DNA of 64,000 nucleotides, taken from assembly GCF_963583255.1 (NCBI RefSeq), contig NC_084806.1, positions 19,076,317 to 19,140,316 on the forward strand, given 5' to 3'. Shown in pieces: positions 48,640 through 60,325 of this stretch (positions within the stretch are counted from its first letter, which is position 1; each line of letters opens with the position of its first letter). The notes below the pieces were generated by a model. The model did no database searches, was not told where the DNA came from, and saw only the letters and a program-made list of their open reading frames with translations. Origin of the DNA: Pyrus communis. Lineage: Eukaryota; Streptophyta; Magnoliopsida; Rosales; Rosaceae. The translations under genes were made by a program, and so were the position numbers.

Positions 48640-48978
48640 GGATTAATCTCAGTTTACTACCTTGAATTTTTTTTCTTTCAACATTTCATACTTCCAAGTT
48701 TTTTTCGTTCCAGTCTGGTACTTAAAGTCATAATTCAGAGACATTTTCATACAACTGTTAAGTTGTCTGTTAAAACAGTCGTTAACATGTAACCAACCCC
48801 CATTTTATAATTCTGAGACTTAATTTCCGACTGTTTTAATAGACAGCTTAACGGATGTATGAAAATGTCCTAGAATCATGACTTTAGGTACCACACTGAA
48901 ATGAAAAAAACTTTATGTATGAAATGTTTAAAACCAAGAAACTTGTTCAACTTCAGGGTAATAAACTGAGATTAAACC
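48640..48978. mobile_element. MULE-like fold-back MITE (339 bp)
   Basis: The two halves are inverted copies of about 150 bp. The left arm starts ggattaatctcagtttacta, and the right arm reads backwards as ggtttaatctcagtttatta; later blocks such as 'acattttcatac' and 'tctgttaaaacagtcg' pair too. The flanks tatgtttaa and tatatttaa agree in eight of nine bases, consistent with a 9-bp target duplication. Confidence 0.75.
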
Positions 48979-50338
48979 TATATTTAATTATGTTCTTGGT
49001 TTATTTGGTTTATTCAACCGAAAAATTATCTTATGAGTACCGTACATAATTTATACTCCAATCATAGTTCCCAATTATCTTTTGACTATGACTAATTGAA
49101 ATTTTAAATACTATTAAACTAGTAGGTAATGTTAGAGCATCTTAAATGGAAATATCAAATATAAATTGTCAAAATTTTATTTAAAAGCTACTACGTGGCC
49201 ATTTGAAGTTGAAATCAAAATTTCTTTCATTCCAAGGAGTGTGTTAAATAATTGTTTTATTATATATTGATACCCCCTACTACAGTTTTTAAGAAAAAAG
49301 TAATTTTAAATAGTTAAAAGTTGTAAACTATTGGTGAATGTTTTTTTGCCAAAATTGTCTTTGAAATTTGCATAACTCCTCATTTTGGTTTATGATATTT
49401 GAAATTAATACAAGTGGTCCTTGAGATTGTCTACCATCAATCATTTTGATCATTCCATGAATAGTCATGTTAAATAAAGATTAAAATGACAAAACTACCC
49501 TCAATTTAATAAACACTAGACCAAAATGATTTGACAAAGATTGAAGATGTTTTTATCATTTTATCCTAATTGACGTATTTGACATATCTTCAAAAGATGC
49601 TCTTAGAAAATCATTTCCCACTCCTCATATATGTGAGCTCCATTATATTGCAGTTTTTGTATCCTAAAAGCAGGATAGGATGTGTAATGGCAATGGATTT
49701 TTCTTGTTTCTCATTAAATTTAAGTTAAGAACTAAAATAATTATAAAAAAAAGGAATCTCCACCTGAAAAAAAATAGACAGACGGACAAAAATACCTGAA
49801 ACAAGACAGTTGCATGATCGTCAATTAAACCCGAACCGGCAGGCAGCCGCTCCATCCATCCCCATCCGCCGTCTTCGCCCGCGACAAAACCACGAGGGCA
49901 GTTTCGTCATTCCACATAAACCACCGGACAGCTTGCGCGCGAATGTGCGCACCAGCACGAGAGAAGAAAACTTAAGACTTTCGTACGAAAAATTAAGCCA
50001 AAATTTACTGAATAATAATCCCCAAAATTTACTTTTAGTTAAATCGAGTAATTAATAATTAATTCGTCCATCATCTTCGGCTCCCTGTCTCCCCCCACCC
50101 CAATCACCCAAGATAATAAATAAATAACAAATCCTAACCACCAGAGGAGAGACTCCTCTCGCTCTCACTACCGGTCACTCTCACTCACTGAAAAGTCGAT
50201 CAGCTTCTCCAGCTCTCTCTCTCTCTCTAGAGCTCTGCATTCTACCAATGCGATCCGCATTCTGCTCAAATCTCAGCCCTCCATTGTTAGCCTTGATGTA
50301 AATCTCAGCTCCCGATTCGCCTCTCTGGATCTCTGCAA
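48979..50338 (+). promoter_or_regulatory. Upstream region and probable 5' UTR exon of the subtilase
   Basis: No gene. Text at 49340-49560 (ggtccttgag..., aaaatgacaaaactaccctc) resembles a worn MITE arm. From about 50150 the sequence is CT-rich (microsatellite at 50210-50230), as in plant leader exons. A donor (ctctgcaa|gtaacc) at 50339 and an acceptor (gattcag) ending at 51061 suggest a 723-bp intron in the 5' UTR. Confidence 0.5.
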
Positions 50339-51092
50339 GTAACCAAACACTGCCTTTCCATTTTATTTTTATTTTTTATAATTGTGGGGGAATTTCTTTT
50401 ATTTATTTTGTTTAGTATGTAGTAGCCGATTATTCCTTGCTTGGATCGCTAACAAAGCGGTTGCTTTTATTTTAATTTTATATATTTTTTTGGATTTATG
50501 AGATTCATTCTTTTGCTTTTTTAAGGTGCTTAGTAATGGAAGCGACTCTTTTTCAAGGGAATGCTTTTTGGTGCTCGTTTGTGATCTTGAAGCTATTTTT
50601 GCCTTATTTCTTCCACTCTGCTACTCACTCACTCACTCGCTAATCAAAATCTCATTTTTTTAGACTCTACCACAACTCGGTGCATTTTTAGTTTTTCGCT
50701 ACTTGGGTATGCCATTTTAGAGTTTTTGTAATGTTAGTTTTCGGTTTCTATTTCTGGGTGTTTTTCAGAATTCGATTTATGTTAGTTCGGCGTTGTTTGC
50801 AACTCCACACGCATAGGAAATGCTCGACCGAAAAGGAGATTTAAGCTAATGTTTTGAGTCAATTTATTTTCTTTACGTGTCCGAGAAACCAATGAAATTG
50901 TTATTTTGTTTTCTTTGAGCTCGTAATTGTGAAAAATAAGCGCAGGTAGCTGTAAATTAGTAATTGTTGTGGTCATTTTCCTAGTAATTATTGTGTTTTT
51001 CAATTTAGCTTACTTAAGATCGACTTTGTTTTATTGACTCGGTGTGTTTCTCATGATTCAGATCTTGTGGAGTATTGAAGTTGGATACTTGA

Positions 51093-54000
51093 ATGGTAAA
51101 AATGGTGGCCGTGGAGTTTGGGTGCACGGTTGCCGTACTGTTTTCCCTTTTAATTATTGGCAAAGCTGATGTTTACATCGTGACGATTGAAGGAGAGCCT
51201 ATTATAAGTTACCAAGGTGGTGTTGATGGATTTGAAGCCACTGCTGTGGAATCTGATGAAAAGATTGATACAACTAGGTATATTCAAATTTCCTGCATGA
51301 TTCTTTTTTTCCAATGTATCTTTATATGTCTTATTGTTCACACACACAATTATGCATTTATTTATGTATGTATCTTGGATAAGAATTTTATCCTATTACC
51401 AACCAATCATAGGCAGCCTGGGAGGTGTTGACCATTCCCAAAAACATTGAAATTGGATTTCTTTGTGGTTATTGTTTCATATGGTCCAAGTGGGGTCGTA
51501 GACTTTGGAGGTATCTTTGTTGGACCAAAGAATTTGCTGAATAATTTGTCTGTTGTTAATTCTAGATCTTCGGTTGACTCAGCATAGGCATTTGTAATGT
51601 TAAATCTTTTGTAAGCAAGTTCATGGATATGCCTAGGTGTGTAAAACGTAAACTAATTTCAAGCTGGATATCGACTTTGGGAGAATAGAGCTGGTGATAG
51701 TGACTTCAACCCCAATCCATCCAAGGAAGCTTGGTTAACGGGTTTGCTTGCACGCAGTTGTCTAGCTCACTTTTCTGTTGTTTTCTTGCTTTATTTATAT
51801 TAGAATCATAACTCCACAAACAGAGATATATCTTTCTTAATCCGTCCATGAATGGTTGTTTGCTTGCACTCAGGACTTGACATTGTCGAGCTAACTTTTT
51901 TTACTAATTGCTTGCACTCAGGACTTGACATTTTCGAGCTCACTTTTTTACTAATTGCTTGCCATAATTATTTTAAAATGAAAACCTCTTATAAAAATTT
52001 ATTTTGAAATGAAAATCCATCAGCGCGAACAGAGCTAGGTTTTTCTTAGGTTATTGCTTGCTGTAGGAGCAGAAAAAAAGAGATGAACATTTGCTTAAGG
52101 CCACATGGTGATTGTACGAAGTTTGAGAATCTGTCAAAGTCATGCATGATGTAATTGTATGAATCTAATGACATGGATGGAGAGCTATTGAAAAGAATTA
52201 GGACCATCACTAGAACAATGTTTTGGACCATCTATGAAATGCCACATGTCCTCTATATATTATGTTAGTATTTGACATTTGATTGATGCTTTTACAAAAG
52301 ATGATAAAGTCCACCGAAAAATTGATCCAACAAATAGAACTATCAATTCTATTTTATTTTCAGGAAATGATCAAACAGGCTAGAGTAGGGTTACACCCAA
52401 TAATCTGTCATCTGCTTTGTTTTTGTTTATTATGGCAATAATTTCTTTGTTATTGCTTTGTCTTACCATCAATTGGTTTTTTGTGAACCACTTTTTTACA
52501 TCTTACAACATGTTGCCTGTTTGAAGTAGTTGTTGGGATATGGTAATTATTTTCATCAATTTCTTTTCTAACACATTGAGACATATGCATATGTACATGT
52601 TCATACAGTACCTTTATGTGACAGCTTACATGCAACTAGTTACTTTCTCCGAAAGAGTTCACCTTTCAATATGATCTTGTTGTCTATAAAGTGCACATCT
52701 TTCATCCTAAACTATCGTATACGTGATGAGATATTTCCCTTTACGACTGGGTGGTTATCTCTCGGATTCTGAATCATGAAATGGACTGATAAATCTCTTT
52801 TGGCCATTCTTTTGGCCTCTTTCAGTGAATCAGTCACGTCCTATGCCCGACACCTGGAGAGTAAACATGATATGCTTCTTGGCATGTTGTTTGAGGAAGG
52901 GAGCTACCAAAAACTCTACAGCTATCAACATCTTATTAATGGATTTGCAGTCCACATTTCTCATGAACAGGTAACAACTTGGACAGACACTTCCTCTTAT
53001 GTCGTTCATATGAATGACAGATATTGATGTCTTCTCTTGCATTCTCATTTTCTTACGCTGTTCCTTTTATTAGTAGGCAGAAACATTGATGCATGCTCCT
53101 GGTGTGAAATCGGTGGAGAGAGATTGGAAGGTGAAGAGACTTACAACCCACACCCCACAGTTTTTAGGTCTCCCAACTGGAGTATGGCCGACAGGAGGTG
53201 GCTTTGATAGGGCTGGGGAAGATATTGTGATAGGGTTTGTGGACTCAGGGATCTATCCGCACCATCCAAGCTTTGCGAGCCCCAATATCGATCCTTATGG
53301 GCCTGTTCCAAAGTATAGAGGTAAATGTGAAGTTGATCCAGACACAAAGAGGAACTTCTGTAATGGGAAGATTATTGGAGCTCACCATTTTGCCAAAGCT
53401 GCAATAGCAGCTGGGGTATTTAATCCTTCTATTGATTTTGACTCTCCTATGGATGGTGATGGACATGGAAGGTTAGGCCCCACACCTCTGTTACACGTTC
53501 TTCATGGGAACCTATGTTCTTTTGTATTATGGATATTCATACATTTAAAGAAACATATTCATTTCAGAGAAGTAAAGAGATGAGTACATTTCTTAGTAAG
53601 CTTAGACACAATTGGGGAATCCAACAGTAAGCTTAATAAGGCATCAGTGAATACTCTACCATGGATGGCATCAATTGGGGAATTCAATTAGTAAGCTTAG
53701 AAACACTTCCATAAATGACAAAAGGTTTTATACTTTCTTCTGTGAACAAAGAGGTAAGGACATTTATTAATTGACATACATTTCAATGAATATGAGCATA
53801 GGGATAGCATTATACTAATGTATTTATAAAAATATCATACAGTTAAAACTCTGATAGATTTACAGAAGATGTAACTTTTGGGGTTTCACTGTTCGGAAAA
53901 GGAAAACTTGACAACCATAAAAGTTCCTCTTTCCTACTACTTTGAATTGACAGAAACTATTTTGCTTTCGTTTTAGGCAACATTTATTGTAACATAAAAT

Positions 54001-57000
54001 CTTTTGATTCCTTTTCCTTTTCCCCTTTCTGCTTGTGTCAATTGATATTTTTTTTTCTATCTGAAGCTTTTTTCCTCCTTTTTTATTGTTGTCTACCAGT
54101 CACACTGCAGCTATTGCAGCCGGTAATAATGGAATTCCAGTGAGAATGCGTGGTCATGAATTTGGGAAAGCAAGTGGGATGGCTCCCCGTGCCAGGTGAG
54201 GAAGAATAAGTTCCTCTGGTCGTTTCTTGAATTAAAGCAGTAACTCTTTTCTTTCTTTTAATCCTGATACGTAAATTTCTGTCTTCAGAATTGCTGTATA
54301 TAAAGCCCTTTACAGGCTTTTTGGAGGGTTTGTTGCAGATGTAGTTGCCGCAATTGATCAGGTGTGCAATAATTCCATAACATAGAACAAAAGACGTTGG
54401 GTGAATGCTTAGTGCACATCTTTTTCTGTACATTTGGACTTATGTGGGTGTCTTTTTTACATGTCGGTATGCACATGTAGATATATGTTCCTGCTCACTC
54501 TGCAAAACTCTATCAATATGTATTCTTTAGAGATAAAAGAAAAGACAAAAAAGTTATTTTTTTGCTTGTCCTCTCAGCACATCTCCATCATCTCACAGAA
54601 AAAAAAAGGGTAAAAGGTTTAAATTGGTGACTGCTCACATATTTCATTAAAGATGAAACAGATAGTGTTGCCTTGCCAACTAGTTTTACTATCTTTTGGG
54701 TTATTACCCTTGGTTGCTATGTCTGGAATGGTGGTTCTTATTTGAAGATATTTCTTGAACAGGCTGTATATGATGGAGTGGATATATTGAGCCTTTCTGT
54801 GGGGCCAAACAGTCCTCCAGCTACCACCAAGACCACTTATTTGAATCCTTTTGATGCCACACTTCTTTCAGCTGTGAAAGCAGGTGTATTTGTTGCACAA
54901 GCAGCTGGAAATGGAGGGCCTTTTCCAAAAACTTTAGTTTCTTATAGTCCTTGGATAGCTTCTGTTGCTGCCGCCATTGATGATCGCAGATACAAAAACC
55001 ATCTAACACTTGGAAATGGAAAACTATTAGCTGGACTTGGGCTGTCACGTAAGTATCTGTTTTGGGAGCAAACCTATTCAGTTATGTTCTTTTAGCAAAT
55101 TGTTAGTAGCACATTCATCAATAACCTAAATGCTTGCTGCATAATCTCTTGGAAATAAATTTCTTTGTTAATCAGTTGTGTAACCTAGACTTTAGTTTAA
55201 ACTAACAGTCCTGATTTAGGCTAAATGCCAAATAGGTAGCCATTAAGATAAATGCATTCTAATCAATCTGTAGACGCCCCCTCAAGTTGTAGAATGAATT
55301 TTGACAATTCTCCGCTTGCTGCAAGTAGAAACAGTGTGTTTATGAGGTTTTCTGAAAAAGGTGGACAACTCAGCTCATTTGTAACATAGAGTAGAAGGGG
55401 AAATCCTTTTGTCCCACTGGGACCAAAGTAAATAAACCAAGAACTGAAAAAGGGATCTTGATGAAGACGTAGTGGAACCTGTGGCATAGCAACAACAGAG
55501 AAGTTGTCGACTTTTTCTCTTTGTTGTGGTCCAAGTAGGGTAAGAATAGCAATGGGTTTAGGTCTCAGGACAATACTGCTCTAACACCACATTGAAAAGT
55601 AAATTTCAAATAGGGAAGAAAAATCATTGTGTTTAAGATTCAAACGAAAGCAGTACAATGATTAATTTGGGATGCCAGGACATATACTCTGGTAATCAGC
55701 TCTAACGGTTAGACCTATATTTAAGCCAACCACCCTAAATTTAAGCTTAATGCATGGTAACCAGCAAAAATGATAAAGGCCTAATATAAGGCAGCCTCAT
55801 TAGCATGAATAAGACATGGTTGATTTCAGGATGGTTTTTGTAATGCCTCCACATGGATCCTGGAGCATTCCATGATTGTGTTATCTTGCGACACCTTCAA
55901 TTTACAGCAGTTCTCGCTTGTGTGTTATAATACAGGCTTTTTGCATTCTAAAGCAATCACTGGTTCACATTCTACATTTTTGCATTTCCAAAGCCTGAAT
56001 TACTCTCTCCTCTGTTCCGCTTTTTGCAGCATCAACACATCCAAATCAAACGTACACACTGGTTGCTGCAAATGATGTGCTTCTTGATTCTTCTGTAGTT
56101 AAGTATAGCGCCTCAGACTGCCAGAAACCAGAAGTTTTAAACAAGAACTTGGTTCAGGGGAATATTCTTCTTTGTGGCTATTCATTCAATTTCGTTGTTG
56201 GTACTGCATCAATCAAGAAAGTGTCCGAAACAGCCAAAAGTCTTGGTGCAATTGGTTTTGTTCTTGTGGTGGAAAACGTTTCCCCAGGGACAAAATTTGA
56301 TCCTGTTCCTGTAGGCGTTCCTGGGATTCTAATCACTGATGTTGAAAGGTCAATGGTAATATTTCAACTTTTCTCCTTAACGAAACGGTGTTTATTATTT
56401 ATTTATATTGCTTTTAAAGAATTATAAAGTTAGATTTGTTGTAATCAAGTAATAGAGTATGGAACATTCTCCAAGTGTTTTTTGTGAAATTAGATTTACT
56501 ACAATAGCATATGAATATATAATCATGCAAATTCATTTGTCTTTGACCTCCTTGACAAGAAAAATAAAATAAAACTTCATTTTTGTGACTTCTTTGTAGC
56601 ATATGAACTTGATCCCATCTGATAACTTACGGTGCTTACCATCTTTTACAATTTAATTGAGCTACTATTTAGGTTTCTGGCCCCTTTTCCTTCTTATGCA
56701 CGTTCTAACTTTTCCCCTTTCCTGCAATTATGTGCACGACTGGTTCTTGGTGCTCTGGCTTCGACGTTGTTCAAGGATCTTATAGATTATTACAACATCT
56801 CTACAGTAAGGGATTGGACTGGTCGTGTGAAGAGCTTCAAAGCTACAGGTAGCATTGGGAATGGTTTGACGCCTATACTCCACAAGTCTGCACCACAGGT
56901 GGCAATATTCTCTGCTAGAGGACCCAACATCAAAGATTTCAGCTTCCAAGAAGCAGATCTTCTCAAGCCGGATATTCTAGCTCCTGGTTCTCTAATTTGG

Positions 57001-58135
57001 GCTGCTTGGTCTCCAAATGGAACAGATGAACCTGATTATGTTGGTAAGGATCTAATTGAAGCATTTTAAGTGTTTTCTCCCCATATTTTGATGTTTCAAA
57101 CTTTCCCGAGATTTTTTAGTACTTGGCAGTCTACCAAACTTTAGTTTCAAAGCGGTTTACGAGGTTTCAAATTCTGAAATTAGTTATGAAAAAATTTCCG
57201 ACACATCCTCATTTTGCTTAGAAAATAAGGGGAAGATATTCAGATTTCTCACTCACAGCTGTCAAATTAAACACAAGTCAATAACAATTGTTCCTATAGA
57301 GATGCACTTGACATATTAAGGGATTATTTCTTTGACCAGGGGAGGGATTTGCCATGATTTCGGGAACAAGTATGGCTGCACCACATATAGCTGGAATAGC
57401 TGCTCTTATAAAGCAGAAGCACCCTCGTTGGAGCCCCTCCGCCATCAAATCAGCTTTGATGACAACATCAACAACTATGGACAGGGCTGGCAGACCTCTT
57501 CAAGCACAACAATATTCTGAAACACAAGCCATTAAGTTTGTCAGTGCCACCCCTTTTGATTATGGGAGTGGCCATGTCGATCCAAGAGCTGCTCTGGATC
57601 CTGGACTAATCTTTGATGCGGGTATGTATTCTTCTACATCCTTGAAATGATTTTACACTATCGGACTCATCTTTGGCACATTATGTGAGGAAATCTCAAT
57701 CGAATAACTTTTGGTTTTTAAATTTTAGGCTATCAGGATTACTTGGGTTTCTTGTGTACAACACCTGGTATTAATTCTAATGAGATAAAGAAGTACACAA
57801 ACTCCCCCTGCAATTACACTATGGTCCGCCCGTCGAATTTCAACTCTCCTTCAATCACAGTAGCTCATCTTGTGAAAAGTCAAACGGTTACACGCAGAGT
57901 CACAAATGTTGCACAAGAAGAAACCTATGTGATCACAACCAGAATGTCCCCAGCCGTTGCCATCGAAGCTAGCCCTCGGGCAATGACTCTGAGACCTGGT
58001 GCATCGCGAAAGTTCTCAGTGACTCTGACAGTTCGGTCTGTGACGGGATCCTACAGTTTTGGCGAGGTGATGATGAAAGGTAGCCGGGGGCACAAGGTGA
58101 GGATCCCAGTGGTAGCTATGGGATACCAACGGTAG
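51093..58135 (+). CDS. SBT2.5-like: Subtilisin-like serine protease, SBT2 type (close to SBT2.5/SLP3), ten exons
   Basis: This is a secreted serine endopeptidase of the plant subtilase family. Coding exons are 51093-51277, 52826-52970, 53077-53471, 54100-54195, 54289-54361, 54763-55048, 56030-56355, 56776-57043, 57340-57621 and 57729-58135. All introns are GT-AG, phases fit, and the total is 820 residues plus TAG. Residues 1-25 look like a signal peptide, followed by an I9 propeptide (about 26-125). Catalytic residues are D166 ([11 protein letters not shown]), H240 (GDGHGSHT), the oxyanion N348 (AAGNGGPFP) and S602 (SGTSMAAPH). A PA insertion lies between N348 and S602, and a fibronectin III-like C-terminal domain carries TVTRRVTNV. 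Many introns are normal for SBT2, whereas most plant subtilases have none. Start at 51093 or Met4 are both possible. Substrate is not predictable. Confidence 0.95.
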
Positions 58136-58220
58136 TTTGGGTTGGTAAACTAAAAATTTTAGACGTTATGGTTGTAATATTCTTTGTAACATGTGGGAAT
58201 AAGATGTGAGGCTAGATGCA

Positions 58221-58265
58221 TGTTTCTGAAATATATATACATACATATATATATATATATATATA
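58221..58265. repeat. (AT)n microsatellite
   Basis: An AT run with two AC interruptions lies between the subtilase stop and the copia LTR. It may also hide the target duplication. Confidence 0.85.
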
Positions 58266-58592
58266 TTGTTATAAATAGACAAAAGCTAGAGAGATAACCT
58301 TTCTAAGGACATGAGCGAAGCAAGTGCAAAATATCACAATATGACTTTAGTAGCTATAACACAAAAAAGGATGGCAGATAAAGAGAGGGAGGGATACTGA
58401 TATTATTTCTCTTGCATTCTTTCGTAGTGCGTTTGATAACAGACGGAGTGCTCTATTTATAGAGCGATTCTCGTAACTACAACCATCAAAATACAATGAT
58501 GATACTTTTGAAAGTATCAAACACTAATACTCACTATTACTAAGTCTTTGGGCATTCTTTTGAGTGGGCATTCACCCACTAATTTTATAACA
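58266..58592 (-). repeat. 3' LTR of the copia element (327 bp)
   Basis: TG...CA ends with inverted tips TGTTATAAA/TTTATAACA. A TATA-like box (minus-strand CTATAAATAG, at about 58453-58462) makes this a potential promoter directed back into the subtilase 3' end. Confidence 0.8.
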
Positions 58593-58622
58593 CTCCCTCT
58601 TGGATGCCCACATATCAACATC

Positions 58623-58804
58623 AGTTGTCTTGTTAAAACCTTGCTCAGAAAAGCCTAGTGGGAAAAAATCATAGCGAAGGAAAAAGAGTACAACTTTACC
58701 TGGATTGTTGATATAGTGTTAAATATGTTGACGTTGCCTCGTTAAAACCTTGATAGGAAAAACCCTGTGGGAAAAAATCCTAGTCGAAGGAAAAAGAGTA
58801 CAAC
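58623..58804. repeat. 110-bp-spaced direct repeats in the copia 3' leader
   Basis: Two copies of 'gttaaaacctt' ... 'gtgggaaaaaatc' ... 'cgaaggaaaaagagtacaac' start at about 58632 and 58741. Confidence 0.85.
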
Positions 58805-60039
58805 AAGCATGTATCATGGATGCTTCCCTGATATTTATCTTCCCCTGATTCTGCATTCTTCAAATTTAGCTGATTGGTAAGTTGACGTAATTCGATACTC
58901 TGCACTAACTTTTGAAATGTGCACGTTGGTAGAGACTTGGTGAACAGGTTTGCCAGATTTTCATTGGAACCGATTTGTCTGACTTCAATAACTTTAGCCT
59001 TCTGAAGCTCATGTGCATTGAAAAACTTTGGCAATATATGTTTAGTCTTATCGCCCTTAATGAATCCTTCCTTCATTTGGATAACACATGCTGCATTATC
59101 TTCATTGATGATAGTTGGATTGTCTATCTTCGAAGGTAGACCACATGAATTTCGGATATGATGGATCATTGATCTTAACCAAGAACATTCACGACTTGCT
59201 TCATGTAAAGTAAGTATTTTTGAGTGATTTGAAGATGTAGCAACTAATGTTTGCTTTGTTGAGCGCTATGAGAATGCTGTATCTCCATTAGTAAACACAT
59301 ATCCAGTTTGTGAGTGGGCTTTATACGGATCAGAAAGGAAACCAGCATCTTCATATCCAGCAAGGATCTGGTCATTTGTGGATTTTCCTGAGTAGAAGAG
59401 ACCCATGTCTGTTGTTCCACGAAGATATCGCAAAACATCTTTGACTCCTTTCCAATGACGCATTGTTGGAGTAGAGCTATACCTTGCTAACAAGTTAACT
59501 GAAAAAGCTATATCTGGTCTAATACATTGCACTAAGTACAATAAAGCACCTATTGCACTCAAATATTGTACTTCTGGACCAAGGACCATTTCATCATCTT
59601 TTTTTGGACGAAATTGATCTTTCTTAATGCCCAAAGAACGAACGACCATTGGCGTGCTGAGTGGATAAGCCTTGTCCATGCTAAATCGCTTCAGGATTTT
59701 TTCAATGTAAGCTGATTGGTGGACCAAAATTCAATTAGCACAATACTCGATCTACAGGCCGAGACAATATTTTATTTTCCCAAGGTCTTTCATTTCAAAT
59801 TCGTTTTTCAGATATTCAGCAGTTTTATTGAGCTCTTCAGGAATTCCAACTAGGTTCAAATCATCAACATATACTGCCACTATAGCAAATCCAGAATTGG
59901 ATTTCTTAATGAACACACAAGGGCAAATGACATTGTTGATATATCCTTCTTTGATCAAATATTCACTTAGACGATTATACCACATTCGTCCAGATTGTTT
60001 CAGCCCATACAATGATCGTCTTAATTTGATTTGTAACAA
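58780..60039 (-). pseudogene. Copia reverse transcriptase and RNase H relic
   Basis: One frame runs from 60039 to 58780 with stops at 59754-59752, near 59733 and at 59266-59264. RT text includes RRSLYGLKQSGRMWYNRL and the catalytic YVDDLNLVG. The RT-RNase H connection reads PLSTPMVVRSLG and RYLRGTTDMGLFYSG. RNase H ends with KHILPKFFNAHELQ and NLANLFTKSLPT. All frames agree, so decay here is by point changes only. Confidence 0.85.
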
Positions 60040-60325
60040 ACGATATTATCTACACTAAGGGGAGGGAGTGAGCTTAACCTCACAATGGACTAGTAATAAT
60101 GTGATCCGATCAGTTGTTTATTAAATATTATTTTCTCTATTTTTAAACATGTTCAAAACATCCTAATAATGTGATTAAATTAATTGTCAAATGATTTTTT
60201 TTTTTTTTTAAACAAACGATATTATCTACACTAAAAGGGAGAAGGTGAGCGTAGCCTCACAATGACTAGCAATAATGTGATACAATCAATTGTTTATTAA
60301 ATACTATTTTCTCTATTCTTAATGT
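60034..60325. repeat. Tandem duplication, period about 177 bp
   Basis: 'aacaaacgatattatctaca' starts at 60034 and at 60211. Each is followed by 'ctcacaatg', 'aataatgtga' and 'ttgtttattaaata.tatttt'. The first copy begins exactly where the copia homology ends, so the repeat or its insertion may mark the truncation. Confidence 0.8.

Larger units (their letters stand above)
58266..60039 (-). mobile_element. 5'-truncated Ty1/copia element with its 3' LTR
   Basis: Minus orientation. The 3' LTR (58592-58266) starts TGTTATAAAATT and ends TTTATAACA. A purine tract (gcatccaagagggag) precedes it. Coding text for RT and RNase H lies upstream, and the element stops abruptly inside RT at about 60040. Gag, protease, integrase and the 5' LTR are missing. 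Confidence 0.85.
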
